DNA of 64,000 nt from Sphagnum compactum (GCA_965153455.1 OZ234503.1:5766001-5830000), one strand, 5' to 3'. Positions 48,201 to 59,520 are shown, numbered from the stretch's first letter. Made by a program: numbers and translations. The notes: generated from the sequence alone by a model not told the origin.

Positions 48201-50280
48201 TGCAAGCACCTAGGAATTGTTTGGGATTAATCTGTGGTGTGAAACCGAAAGAAAGAAAAAAGATTGATGGCAGGAGACTCACAGCAAGGAAACCAACACA
48301 AAGTGCCAAATAGTCGATTCTTTCAACTAATGTGTAGAATTGCGGAAAAAACTTCCCTGTCAATAGAAAAAATCAACACAGTTAACCTATATATGAGAAG
48401 AACTGTGCACTGTGCACTGTGCACTTGGCCAGGAATCATGTGCTTTTTTATTGCAGTAAGTTAGTAGATGGACCAAAGGCAGAAAGATCAACAGAGTTTG
48501 AGAACACAAGTTGCTAAACATCACACACATTGAAACTTTAGAACTGCAGGGTTTGGGTGTTACCCAGACTCACAATCCACATGTTGACAAAAGAGGCAAA
48601 ATCTCTGAGGGGTTTTGGGTATTTGATGTCAGTTGAGGAAAAAGCAGGACCTGGCTCCAAATTATGCTCTTGCTTCATGGCTGCAAATAATACATCAGCT
48701 TAAATGATCTACAAAGACAAATGCTGGACATAAGAACTCACACTTACAAAACTCCCAGAAAATGCTTCCTTCTCTGTCACATGCCCTCAAGACAAGTCCT
48801 TTACTGTTTGTATTGCATCTCTGGCAGCATGACAAGAGTTTAACCTGACATACCTTCTTTGGCACAATCAAAACTCTCCTGACGAGTCTCTTCCTCCCAT
48901 TTCTTCCATTTGTGCATCTGTGCATCTGCTTACATGTCCAAGTATTGGGTCACATTAGAAATTGGCTCCTCCCAGACTCTGTTAAAAAATGCAAGATGAA
49001 GATGTACACCTCTGACTTGTGTACCCTGACAAATTTCCTTCTGGTCTCCAGATCTCACATCTCACCTTCCTGAGCTGAAATGTAGCAAGAGGAAGTCTCA
49101 AAAGGAGGAGATTGGTGGCTCTCAGGAGCTTACTATGCAAATATGTCTGTGACAAATAGTGGAATAACAACTTTGAACCAACAACCAACCTGGATACAGA
49201 TTCCTCTCATAACTTATGGAGAAAATCTTCTGTGTTCATGATCAAAGGACCGTATATAGAACCAGGGAAAACCTTTGATCCTTCTGGGTGCTGTGCATTG
49301 TGTGACAAGATAACATAAAAGGCAGAATAAGGAAACCAAATGCACAAGGAAAAATCCGAGTTGGAAACTTTCATTGTCACCTGCAAGAGACCAAGAAGGA
49401 CAGTGGCACAGCTGTAGCACACATGGACTATGGCCAGCACAAATATGAAAAGGTGTATCTGATGTAAGCCCTCAACAGAGATGATTTGGACCTCACCCTG
49501 CAACTCCAAAATTCCATTAGACAGTCAATTTGAATATGACAGAAGAGAGTACATTTCTGCGTTTTAGGTGTGAGATTCAAGCAAAAGAGCAAGCACTATA
49601 CATTGGCAACAAAAAATAAAATCTGTACCACTGGACAAGTTGATGTCTCATTTGTGTCTTTCTTGTAAGCACATGGCAGCATGCTGGTTCCTAATCACAT
49701 AGAGAAGCTACAACTGGCTGGAAAACTGTGAGTAGCAGTGAGATGAATCCAAGCACCATCAGCTCTGGAAACACCACCACCACCCAGAAATTAGGCAGAA
49801 GACCCACATACACAACTTCAGAGCTACTCTCGCTCACGACTGATTTCAACACAGAACCCACTTCATTTGGCATGAAACTTCACTATGAAATGGACTGCAG
49901 AAAAGCTTGTTTTCCAGAGTTACCAGCAACATTGTGTCAATCTCTTCAGCAAGCACTGATGCAAAAATAGGGGTCGAGACACACACCATCCTTTATCTTC
50001 TCCAAAGTCTGGTTCAGGGATTTCATTTTTTTCTTCCTCAGCCACTGCCACCAAATAAAGGAAAATTCGCAATCCCCCCCCCAACCCAACAATCAAGTTT
50101 AGTTTGCTTCATCAGCTGTAGACAAAACACCATGAAATTTCTGTATAATTTCACACATACAGGTAGAGGAAAGCTCACTCTCCCCAAGTAGTTGATCCCA
50201 GCCTCCACTAGCAGAGACACCACCACAAAGATTGCACATACACATGCCACAGCCCATGAGGAAGTCTGCTCCAGTCCCAT
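45276..50280 (-). CDS. MLO-like seven-transmembrane protein, with a frame break
   Basis: Plant-specific plasma membrane MLO family: seven membrane spans and a C-terminal calmodulin-binding region. Minus-strand exons readable as: 50280-50179 (EQTSSWAVACVCAIFVVVSL), 50044-49987, 49764-49629 (DELMVLGFISLLLTV, later MLPCAYKK), 49497-49381 (EGLHQIHLFIFVLAIVHV), 48917-48854 (MHKWKKWEEETRQ), 48680-48564, 48356-48283, 48108-48032 (YDFYKYIQWTMEVNFRVVVG), 47827-47778 (AYLWAFVVTFLLVNVHG), 47576-47536 (GWYTYFYGAFV), 47307-47251 (EPKLQKIICQRIHE), one ending 47065 (LWDDLFWFKSPRFMLHLIHF), 46824-46789 (NAYELAFFLWIL), then from about 45870 (VVPQMGTKLQHSVFEESIVN). Exons for the sixth and seventh spans between 46750 and 46350, and the C-terminal exons, are uncertain. 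Exon 3 hits TAG at 49691-49693 and resumes in another frame. The phase at 47251 is also awkward. It could be a decaying gene or use unusual splicing. Confidence 0.8.
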
Positions 50281-50693
50281 CTCTTTAAATCTCTCTCTTA
50301 GGAGTAAGAACTCTCCTTGTTCCTCCTCTTTCCTTACACCATCTTGGGGCTCTCAACATTCAAATTTCCTCAACTGTGTTTGATCCATGGGTCTGTTTCA
50401 AAACCCATCCAAACTCTCCAACTTTTGGGTTCCAATGCTGTTGATGTGGGATCATCATTTAGCTTCCAAAACCATGATTCTTCAAGTCTGCATTCTTATT
50501 TAAGAGTTTGACAGAGTTATACATGGCACTCTTTCTTCTCAATCTATGTACACTTGTTTTTCTGTTTCAAAGCAAAAGTTTTTGAGGTTGCTGCTGCTGC
50601 TGCTGCTTCTGCTCCAAAAACACATACACACAAACCCAAAAGAAAAAGAAGCCACAAATCCTGCCGAAAAGCAGAATCATCAGCAATGAGATG

Positions 50694-50727
50694 CTTTGAT
50701 GTGATCTCTCACCAAATCACATCAAAG
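50694..50727. repeat. 12-bp perfect hairpin upstream of MLO
   Basis: CTTTGATGTGAT at 50694-50705 and ATCACATCAAAG at 50716-50727 around ten bases. It lies about 415 bases ahead of the MLO start codon, in the leader or promoter. A (GCT)n run at about 50590-50610 is nearby. Confidence 0.7.
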
Positions 50728-52193
50728 TAAACTTTTATTTGCAAGAAATTTACAGTTCTCTTCATGGGTGGTTTTTACAGTAACAACCTCAGCAACTTTG
50801 AACAAGAATTGAATGTCTTGGAGATCAGCTGGCTCATTTCCTGTGAGGCACCATAAAATTTGCCCATGCTGCTGCTATAGTGATCCAATTACAAGAATTC
50901 CTAGGATTTCACAAGAGCACCACCAGATTACAACTAGAATTGCAGTTACTTCCCATCACATTCAATTAGAAGCTGGAGCTTGGAAGTCCCACATTGAACA
51001 GATTTATATATCAATAACTAGTTGTTTTAAATCTAGTCCATATTACAACTTCAAGATCCCAATCAGGGCTGCAGCCATCTGGGTGCTGAAAGCAAAATCA
51101 GGATTCTCTCTTCTTCCCATGAAAGCAAACCCCAATTCATTCATTCACTATTGTGAATTCTTAGGGTTTAAGGGTTTTGAGGTGGGTGTTAAATCTCAGA
51201 CAAAGTGGATCGATCTAATAAAAAAACTGTCTTTTGCAACTTGTCTTATGCAATTACAGATGTCCTATGCAAATAAAAGAGTAAATTAATCTTAATGCTA
51301 TCCCATTCACACAAAAGAGATAAAAACTCACTTGGCAAATGACATGGCATTGGGGTTAAGAGGGGAGGTTCTTATTGTACATGTTTGGTACATACATTTG
51401 TTCAGCAACAGTGCTACACTCAATGCAAGGCATTTCAAAAACCAAAATGCCCACTAGGGTAGACTGGCCTATCATCGATCACATGCCTATGACTGAACAC
51501 TTATATATTTATACCTTCATCATATGTGTTTCCTTTTGAACAATTTGAAATATTATGGGAGTGCTACCTCAAGCTTTAGAAATCATCTTTGAAGTGTGTA
51601 GGAAAAGGAATAATGAAAAAAATAGCAAGAAAAATAAGCCTTTCAACTTACAAAACATGTGTTTTTTCATTTTTCTTCTCTTTGAACCCCTGTTACTTTC
51701 AAAGCTTATAACTTTGTTCATTTGAAATTCTATAGGAGTGTCACCTTGAGTTTTACAAATCATCTTTGAACTTTAATAGCAACAAAACAACGTACAACCA
51801 ATTTTTTGGGTGTTTGGGAACCGGCTTTGTAGCATTCGGTGGTTTGTTTTTTTGAGTTCGTGACCCCTCTACTTTGGGGGCCATAACTTTCTCAATTCTA
51901 ATCTGTTTTTCACGATTTTTAGTGCACCAGATGGACCAACAGGAGAGGTTGAAGTTTTGTTTCAACACCAAGAACAACAGAGCCCTCCCTTTTACCTATC
52001 ACAGAGATTTGAAGACCTTCAGAACTTGAAAGAGAATGCTGAAAACCTGGGGTGAAAACAAGTCAAGAAATCACTAAAGTTGTACGTAAAGTCACGCGAT
52101 TAGGGGGCGAGTTTCGGCGTCATAGGCCATGAAACGTCTAACTGGGAATGAAAACATTACAAAACTAAATATCTGGGACCCAAACTAGTTTTT

Positions 52194-52438
52194 CCATCAA
52201 TTTTGGTGGTAAACTGAGTTTCATCCTGTCTTTTCTTTTTGCTCAGCGCCTCCACTGCTGCTACATATATTTTGAATGCTCCTATGTGTACAACAATTAT
52301 AATTACTCTCGAACCTTCTGCACTAAATGCTGAGATTCAACATTTCATACTGAGATTTAATAAAATTTCATTACTTTGGAGACACCACTGAAAGAGGGGA
52401 TATGGGGTGAAAGCAGGCCCAAAGACAGGGTGACGACT
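52194..52438 (-). repeat. Dispersed repeat B, copy 2
   Basis: Inverted relative to 33913-34180. It begins CCATCAATTTTGGTGGTAAA, carries CAGCGCCTCCACTGCTGCTA, and ends at GCCCAAAGACAGGGTGACGA. Identity by eye is about 75-80%, so the copies are not recent. Confidence 0.75.
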
Positions 52439-54050
52439 TTATGGATAACTCTAATGCGCATGATTTTAGAAGGGGGAAGATGCAAGAAGGTTCTGGATGG
52501 CAGCACATGTGACTTCATGACAAATGCATATCATCAGCCATGCAGGCCACATGTCATTCTCATATTTGCATTCCATAGTGAGTTTCTCCATAGAACACAA
52601 GCATACAAGTCTCAAATTTCCTACAAACATTTCCACGTGTCAAAATTGCATTCACCACCACCTTCACATATTTTCATTGCTTCCTTAGTTCAGGTATTCC
52701 ACTCAGTGAGTTTCTCCACACGAAACATGCACAAGTCCCACATTCCTACAAGCTTTTGGTACGTGTCGAAATTGCATTGATCAATTTCACGTCTTCTTGG
52801 GGCAAGTTTGCTTCTCACTACCGTTTTGTTCCCCTGCCCCTTATAAATTATATTTAGGCATGTCTAGTGGTTCACCTGGGAATTTTACTGTTCCATTTTT
52901 GAAGCCGAAAACCAAGCCTTTAGTCATGACACCTAGGGTAAAACATGCATTCAGCGTGTGGGGTAACCTAAGCCACAAAATAAATTATACCACACACAAT
53001 TTGTTGATGGTTTGTAAAAGGGTTAAAGCACTCCCTCTGAGAGATAGGCTATATATGTAGGGTACATGTAATATGCCTTCTCTTTTCTAATTATTGAATG
53101 GATTTCCAAAAGTGAAGAATACGGAAGCAGTTTGATGTTCCAAAAAAGTATGGGAAATTTGATCTTCACAAAAGAACAGATTGTATTATGGCCTTCATCT
53201 CACATTAGTTAATAGGTAGTCATCATTGGTGGTACAAGATATTAACATATAATTGTCTTAATTATCCTTAATTGAGGTTACTTCTTTCCAAATCAAGTTC
53301 ACAAAAGATATATACTTAAAATCTTGTGGGTAACATATCAATGTTCATGAAAAACCACTTTTGATCATGTATCAATTTTGCGACAACATGGGGTGTTATT
53401 TAAATTTCCACTGGTTAGTTATCTTATGGTTTTTACATGGTTTGATTCTTGAGGTTAGGTAAAAGCAGGGATTTAGGTTTAGATAATGTTTAAGATTTTC
53501 AGATTTTAGAGTCTTATGTCTAGATTCTAGGATTTGAAGGTCATAAGTCCTAGCTTTAACTTTAATACATAAGGACATTTCCACCGGTTGCATTAAAGGA
53601 CCTTTACACAAATATGTTGTGATAGTCTTTAGGTTGTTCCCTATGTTGGATGAAGGCCCAAATAGGGCCCATGTGGGTGGAGAACAATCTTGGCTAGCTA
53701 TTTTCTATGTTGTTCTGTATTATTGCTCTTGAGATCATGTTGAGACGCACTTTGAGAACTTAAGGGAACACACAAGAACCTTTTAGGAATGTGATGGGAA
53801 CACTTTGGGAACATCAAAATCCAAAAAAATTCAAAATTGTTTAAAATCAACTTTTGAACCAGAGTCAAGAATAAGCTGGAACCGAACCTGGCCTCAACAC
53901 AGGTAGGGATTAGGGACCACCAACTAATTACCATACTAATTACCATAAAAGTTGGCCCCAAGTTTTTTCAGCCCTGACTCCCAGTGTAAAGCGGGCCTTA
54001 GGATGGACTAAACTGAATGCATTCTTAGAATAAATGAAGATTATGTGTAG

Positions 54051-54157
54051 GGTAAAGCCCCAGGGTCAGGGCATTCCCAAAATAAAGGGCCTAGGGGTAG
54101 GTGAAACCCAAGTCTAGCTCTGCGTCATGAGAATGTCTCCCACCCATGGGCTTTAGC
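54051..54157. mobile_element. Palindromic element, copy 2 (about 107 bp)
   Basis: Left arm GGTAAAGCCCCAGGGTCAGG then GCATTCCCAAAATAAAGGGCC. The right arm read in reverse is GCTAAAGCCCATGGGTGGGA then GACATTCTCATGA. No coding potential. Confidence 0.65.
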
Positions 54158-54595
54158 AATTGCAAATTTAGCACAAGGTGAACATTATCAACCTCGATAT
54201 CCCTTTGCAACTATATTATAAACAAGAATCTTTTGTTCACACCAACTTTCACCAGTGTCAAAAAAAAAAAAAAAATTAGCAGAAAGGCATAGGATTAAAG
54301 GATAAAATGTGCACCAAAATTATCATTTCTCCAATCCATTCTCAAACAATTCCATGCTTCAAATCCAATCCTCATCATTGAGGTAGGAAAATGGAGTCAA
54401 TGAGTATTATTCAAGATGGGCCACCTACATTGATAGGCATGCCGCCCGTCCCTAAGAGTATTTGGTAGAGTTATTGGCTTTGGTAGGGTTCAGCTTCACC
54501 AAAAACCCTAAACCCAAAAAGTTATTATGTTTATTCTGAAGATTTGACAATAGAATGTTCTCAAAGTTTACAGCAACAAGCTCATGCACATCTCA

Positions 54596-54916
54596 ACAAG
54601 GGGTGGGTGTGTCACACTGTGGGGCCTTCCCATTTACATTAAAAAAGTATCTTAATGCAAAAAAGAATTGTGGAAACTCAATTATTTTCAAATGCAAAAA
54701 TATAATCTTCAAAAACATCCTCTAAATCGAAATCCTTCAAAATATTATAACTCTATAATAACTAATCTCAAGTTTCAACACAAGCCAAAATATCATCTTT
54801 CAAAAATCCTCATATAAAAATAGACCTATTATTTATTACCTAGGGGCCAAAATCCCTTAAGCTAGTATACTCTGTAATGAATCTAAACACAATATCCTTG
54901 CCTCGGTAGGCAAGGC
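54596..54916 (-). repeat. Dispersed repeat A, copy 2
   Basis: Inverted relative to 31655-31989. It runs from CAAGGGGTGGGTGTGTCACA to CCTCGGTAGGCAAGGC and keeps CTCAAGTTTCAACACAAGCC, AAATATCATCTTTCAAAAAT and ACCTATTATTTATTACCTAG. It has an extra GGTG near its left end compared with copy 1. Confidence 0.8.
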
Positions 54917-55084
54917 TGTTGCTCATTTCTTGATGACTGTGTCCTTTATGGTAGATTCAAATGGCAAACATAGTTTTGGTGATCACTTAGTAATTTGCTG
55001 GTCACAATAGCCATGGCAATTGCTGTCCCTCCCCCAATAGCCAGGGCACCTTTCCAACAACCATGAGACCTTTCTTTCTTTTTT

Positions 55085-56330
55085 TTGTTTTGGAAATCAG
55101 CTAGTGAAGGAGAATTATCAAAGTTGTTAGGAACACCCTTTGGTTTAAATCTAGATGTTAAGGATGTTGATGAAGAACATCTTAAGAGGATGAAGAACCA
55201 AAGAGAGGATCCTAGAATTGCCTTGACTATGATTCCATGGCTAGCTAGAAGGAGATGGACTGAGCTCCAATCCTTAAATGCAATTCTAGCATCCTCTCAA
55301 AATTGGTTCTTCATTACATTGTGAGATGGAAATGTTAGACCCTTTTGAGGAACTTCTTGTGGAGTGGACAAAAACACTCCTCTAGGGCAAGATTTTGCTA
55401 GGACGACTTTTGTGCTAGGTTGGCTCCGATGACTCTTACACTAGGGGAAAAGTTGGAGGACTCAATCTTGTAAATCTAGAATACACATTAAACACAATAA
55501 TCTGTAAGGGGGATCCCATGGCATTAGACATTGGCATGAACAACTTGAAGGCTTTGATCTCACACTAAATCTACAAGGCCCATCCATCTAAACACAAAAC
55601 TTGGATCCCTGAAATCCAACGGACCTTTGTTATTAACCATGTTTCAACTGCATGCTCCAAATTATGGTGTAGAATTGCTAAAGCATCAAAGTTAACACTC
55701 ACATCATTGGTACCCAATCCACCAATGATAGTCGAATATATTTGTAACTTAAATTTATGGTGGTCCTAGAGGTTTTGTGGGGATGACTTTGCTTGCTTTG
55801 TTCAAAAAGCAAAAGAGCTGCAAAAAAGGGGTTTTTGTAGGATTAAGGATTTGTGAGATGAAGGAACAAGGAGTTTCTACCATGGCAAACAACCAAAGAG
55901 AAGTTCAACTTGGGCGAAAGGGAAAAATGTTTTTAGGAACTTTTTTTTCTTCGGTTGCCACGAATATGGGTAGTTAAGCTCCAAGCTCCATTTTACATAC
56001 AACAAAAAAGGAATGAATAGGGGTGCACACTTGCCTAGATGACAAGTTTCTAGCCTTAATTGTTTGTGCCAAGGACTTCAAAATATTTTGTTTAGTCTAG
56101 TTTGGACCCTTGGTTACATGGATGGATGTTCAATTTTTTAAATCAGTAGTAATTTTATTACATTAATGCAAATTGGGAACACAAAAGGTGAGGTGGTGGG
56201 ATTCTTTAAGAAAGTGATAGTCATACTTGTGAAGAAAGGCCCATAGAAAATGACTTCCCTTTTGTTTTATAAAAAGTTGAACAACTTTAGTTTTGATTTG
56301 AATTGGTGGCAATGGAGCAATAGGAATAGC
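55085..56330 (+). pseudogene. Decayed non-LTR (LINE) retrotransposon, C-terminal part
   Basis: The first frame, 55085-55324, reads KLLGTPFGLNLDVKDVDEEH, the region after the catalytic part of plant LINE reverse transcriptase, then LNAILASSQNWFFITL. Later pieces in other frames include KVGGLNLVNLEYTLNTII, MALDIGMNNLKALISH and NLWWS with FCGDDFACFVQKAKELQKRG, in the usual LINE order. Stops and frameshifts are frequent, so it is dead. The 5' part (endonuclease and RT core) is absent, which fits 5' truncation on insertion. The right end is unclear and no poly(A) tail is evident. Confidence 0.7.
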
Positions 56331-56345
56331 TTGATGAATTACTCA

Positions 56346-56487
56346 TTGATGAAATGATGTCAATTACTCCATCAAAAACTTATGTTGTCGAAGACAATTT
56401 GAAAAACATGGCCCACTTGATGAAATGATGTCAATTACTTCATCAAAAACTTATGTTGTCCAAGACAATTTGAAAAACATGGCCCAG
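56346..56487. repeat. Two tandem copies of a 71-bp unit
   Basis: TTGATGAAATGATGTCAATT starts at 56346 and 56417. The copies differ by only three or so substitutions over 71 bases, so the duplication is fairly recent. It lies just right of the LINE relic. Confidence 0.85.
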
Positions 56488-56982
56488 CTTTCTTGTAAAG
56501 CTTTACATTCACTAGACAGAACAAACAATACATTAAAAAAGGAAGTAAGTTCTTGTGGGTCATAAGGGCACAAGGCAATTGTTCTTAACCTTTTATGAGC
56601 TAAAATACATATGGGAATCGATCCTACCTACCAAGCAATGTGATCCATTGGTTTATGAGTGTCAATGAACATCATTACTTTAACGGTTTATGATTTGTGC
56701 CTCTTCCACCCTAAGGGTCTAGTTATCTCCCCTAGGTTTTTATCTTGGTCTCTTTGGTTGGTTCTTTAATCCATTGGCTATCATTAGTTGTAAGAAAATA
56801 AAAATATGTTCATTAATTCAAATTAATGTTGAACTTAAGATGTTGAACTAAATTGATATCCACGCATGTAACCCTGGTCTTTCCAATAGACTAATAAAAA
56901 AAATAGATGCATGTATCGTTGGTATATATTATTTATTATGCACTTTACATGCGTTACATGCGTGGATACATACTAGGGGGTA

Positions 56983-57322
56983 GCGAATGTTTATTAAAAA
57001 CACAAGACTCTGCTAAGTGGTAACACGATGTATAGAGTCTGACACCTGCCCGGTGTTGGAAGGTGAAAGGAGAAGTGTTCTAAGCTTCAAATAAAAGCCT
57101 TGGTAAATGCTGCCAGTAACTCTAACTATCCTAAGGTAGCGAAATTCCTTGTCGCATAAGTAGCAACCTGCATGAATGGTGTAACGACTGCCTTGTTGTC
57201 TCCAACATAGACTAAGTGAAATTGAATTATCTGTGAAGATGCGAAGTACCAACAGCTAAATGGTAAGACCCCATGCACCTCTACTATAGCTTTGCAGTGA
57301 CAACCTTGATTGAATGTATAGG
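56983..57322 (+). pseudogene. Mitochondrial-type 26S rRNA fragment (nuclear insert)
   Basis: About 340 bases in the sense of plant mitochondrial large-subunit rRNA. It starts GCGAATGTTTATTAAAAACA, passes GTAACACGATGTATAGAGTC and CTAACTATCCTAAGGTAGCG, then GAATGGTGTAACGACTGCC, and stops at TTGATTGAATGTATAGG. The TATCCTAAGGTAGCGAAATTCC block is universal domain IV/V sequence. The wording around it is mitochondrial as I remember it, not plastid or cytosolic. Compared with that memory, many differences are C to T or G to A. Both ends stop abruptly inside the gene, so it is not a working rRNA. It is most likely mitochondrial DNA in a nuclear chromosome. Confidence 0.85.
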
Positions 57323-57654
57323 AGCTTGTAGCAAAAAAATATATGTATATTTTTTTTCAGCCCTTTTCATTCTTTCTTCGAGAGGGTTCACTCAAAATAA
57401 GTAAAAAAGGGAAAGAAGAGACATAAAATAAAATGCATTGAGGCAGGTAGCGAGCTAAAAAAATAAAATTTTTTTTTCACGTTTTGTTTTTCCCCACTCA
57501 ATTCATCAAGTGAAAACTCAATTACTTTATCTTTTCCCTTTAATGGGCAGAGAGCTGGTGCCCTTTCTGCGCTGCGCGCCCTTTATTTGCTTATTATTTG
57601 CTTCTTTCTTCTCTAGAGTTCACTTTTTTTTGGCAAAGTTCTTAGTATTGTACT
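57323..57654. other. Possible rest of the mitochondrial insert
   Basis: Between the rRNA fragment and the tRNA relic. TTCTGCGCTGCGCGCCCTTT near 57567 is unusually GC-rich for this spacer and would suit an organellar intergenic region. I cannot confirm its origin. No gene seen. Confidence 0.3.
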
Positions 57655-57728
57655 GCATTTTTAGCTCAGTTGTATAGAACAACAACCTTCTAATTTGAAG
57701 GTCACAAGTTCAAATCTTGTAGGATGCT
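57655..57728 (+). pseudogene. Mitochondrial-type tRNA-Arg(UCU) relic
   Basis: A 74-base tRNA-like cloverleaf. Acceptor GCATTTT pairs AGGATGC with two G-U pairs; D arm AGCTCAGTTGTATAGAAC; anticodon loop CTTCTAA (anticodon TCT); T arm ACAAG-TTCAAAT-CTTGT is perfect. The D stem has a C-A mismatch and the anticodon stem is broken at two pairs. Changes from an inferred intact form are mostly C to T or G to A. It follows the 26S rRNA fragment by about 330 bases, so it probably came in with it. No intron, and no encoded CCA. Confidence 0.65.
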
Positions 57729-58939
57729 TAAAGTGCATTTAATATCAATTGTCAACATTGGGATCAACACTAGTAGCAAGGACCTACCAATCCAATATGA
57801 ACTACTAGTCCAATATGAGCTAAAGCCATATTAAGTTTCTTATAGGTGTATAATATATACATGCCTTGTACTAATTTAAAATTTGTCTACAATACCCAAA
57901 ACTAGGACCAAATTAGTATGAAAGTTTTTAAAAAACCAATACAAGCTTGACATGGGAAAAATAAAAACCCAAATGTTAGGAGAAGTTGGTGTATTCAAAT
58001 GTTAACATTAAATTAGCATTGGTTTAAACAAGTGATAGCATGTTCCCTTGTTTGGACTGTTAAATATGAAGGGTTTAGGGCTTCAAGTTATTGTGACCTA
58101 GAGTTAAATTAGCACTCTTTTGGTGGAATTGAAATATAAAATTCACCATGAAACTAGCTTTTTGCTATAATTGAAATTAAAATTTTTGAACCCTTGAAAA
58201 TGAAAATATTGAACACAAGATCAAGTTTTTCAGGTATTAAGCAAATTTTTAAATAAAAAAAAAAGGAGGCACGTAGGCTGAACTTCATAGGTACTAGATC
58301 TATACAATCTATATTTGATTATAACAAATTAAGCAAATACAGACCAATTTCCAATCTTGGAAAATTTGTAATGCGTACATGGAACTAAACCTAATTTTCA
58401 AACTAAGCCCACAGGTTCTGGAATGAGAGAAAAATGTGCCAAAACTATAACCCTAATCTTGGAAATTTAAAAAACTTTGAACAACTGAGCTCAAACACGG
58501 ATCCAATGAACCTGCCAAATAGATTTGGCATGTCAAAACCAAGGTTGAAAGTTCTCTTAAAATGGAAGACCAGCCAATACTAGATCAAACTAAAAACTAA
58601 AAACTTCATTTACACTATATCTAGAAGTTCTAATGTCTAGAGACATTCACTTCCATGAAGCATGACCATTCATCATATGCATACATAGTACTACAAATGA
58701 CACTCACATATGGGGTCAGGTTCAAGCCAACATCTTATGCAGAAAACCTACACCAATGTGAAGTCTCTTCTCTATGGGCAGAGCCCATAAACATCCAAAA
58801 TATTGGCCAGGTGATAATATACATTATGTGTTATAATGTGTTATGTAAATTTAAGGAGTCATTGAATTTGTTTATCTAGTTCACATTCCTAGTGCTAAAT
58901 AGGTCAGATTATTATTTTGTACTCCACCCTTATATTGAG

Positions 58940-59085
58940 CCTAAACACTAAAGATAGGGGTATCCTAAACACTGTAGGGGTATCCTAAACCCTAAACCCT
59001 ATAGATCCTAAGCCCTAAACCCTAAACCCTATCCTAAACCCTAAACACTATAGTGTTTAGGATACCCCTATCTTTAGTGCTTAGG
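58940..59085. repeat. Inverted repeat enclosing telomere-like repeats
   Basis: Arms of 34 bases at 58940-58973 (CCTAAACACTAAAGATAGGG onward) and 59052-59085 match as reverse complements with one mismatch. The 78-base spacer holds CCCTAAACCCTAAACCCTAT-type repeats. Inside, CCTAAACACTATAGTGTTTAGG (59040-59061) is a perfect 22-base palindrome. A further CCTAAACCCTAAACCCCCTC lies at about 59341-59360. Confidence 0.85.
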
Positions 59086-59406
59086 ATACACCTATACACA
59101 GCTGACAAAAGAATTAACATGATTCCTTTTTCTATCATGGTCTTTCTTCAAAGTTGAACCTAATTGTATTTCATCTGAATAGGTAGGGTGTTCTTAGGAA
59201 GGGCTGTTAGTCGAGGCCAAAAATAGTGGCAGCCAACATTAGGAATAAAATTCCCATATAACCAATGAGAAGTTGCATCGTGGAGTGAAGGGTCCTCTCT
59301 TTTTTTTTCTTGTGGGTTGGGAAGGTGAGGAGGGGGGTATCCTAAACCCTAAACCCCCTCCCAGGCCCTTAAACCCATGAATCATGCCCCTTCTAGGTGT
59401 GAAGGT

Positions 59407-59520
59407 ATGAGTAAAGCATGCGGGTGATGGCATTACCAAAATCGGGTAAGGCTCTACTGTGACCTTCCTTGCCTGGCCCTCATTTTGGTAATGCCCTTGC
59501 CCTTGTGCTTTACCTTACTC
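59407..59520. mobile_element. Palindromic element, copy 3 (about 114 bp)
   Basis: Left arm GAGTAAAGCATGCGGGTGAT then GGCATTACCAAAATCGGG. The right arm in reverse is GAGTAAGGTAAAGCACAAGG then GGGCATTACCAAAATGAGGG. This is the cleanest palindrome of the family. Confidence 0.7.

Larger units (their letters stand above)
50728..55084. other. Spacer between MLO and the LINE relic
   Basis: No gene recognised. A weak direct repeat with CATCTTTGAA and GAGTG(C/T)ACCT phrases lies at about 51537-51605 and 51715-51780. Dispersed repeats B and A and one palindromic element are listed separately. CCCTAAACCC appears once near 54505. Frames of 60-150 codons, such as 50813-51289 and 52376-52780, show no family resemblance. 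Confidence 0.45.

Noticed and set aside
50813-51289. Plus-strand 158-codon frame upstream of MLO
   Set aside because: Mixed text without domain, start context or splice support.
57013-57252. Minus-strand 79-codon frame
   Set aside because: Antisense to the mitochondrial 26S rRNA fragment.
56983-57322. Plastid 23S or cytosolic 28S origin for the rRNA fragment
   Set aside because: The bases around TATCCTAAGGTAGCGAAATT fit plant mitochondrial 26S as I recall it; plastid and cytosolic versions differ here.
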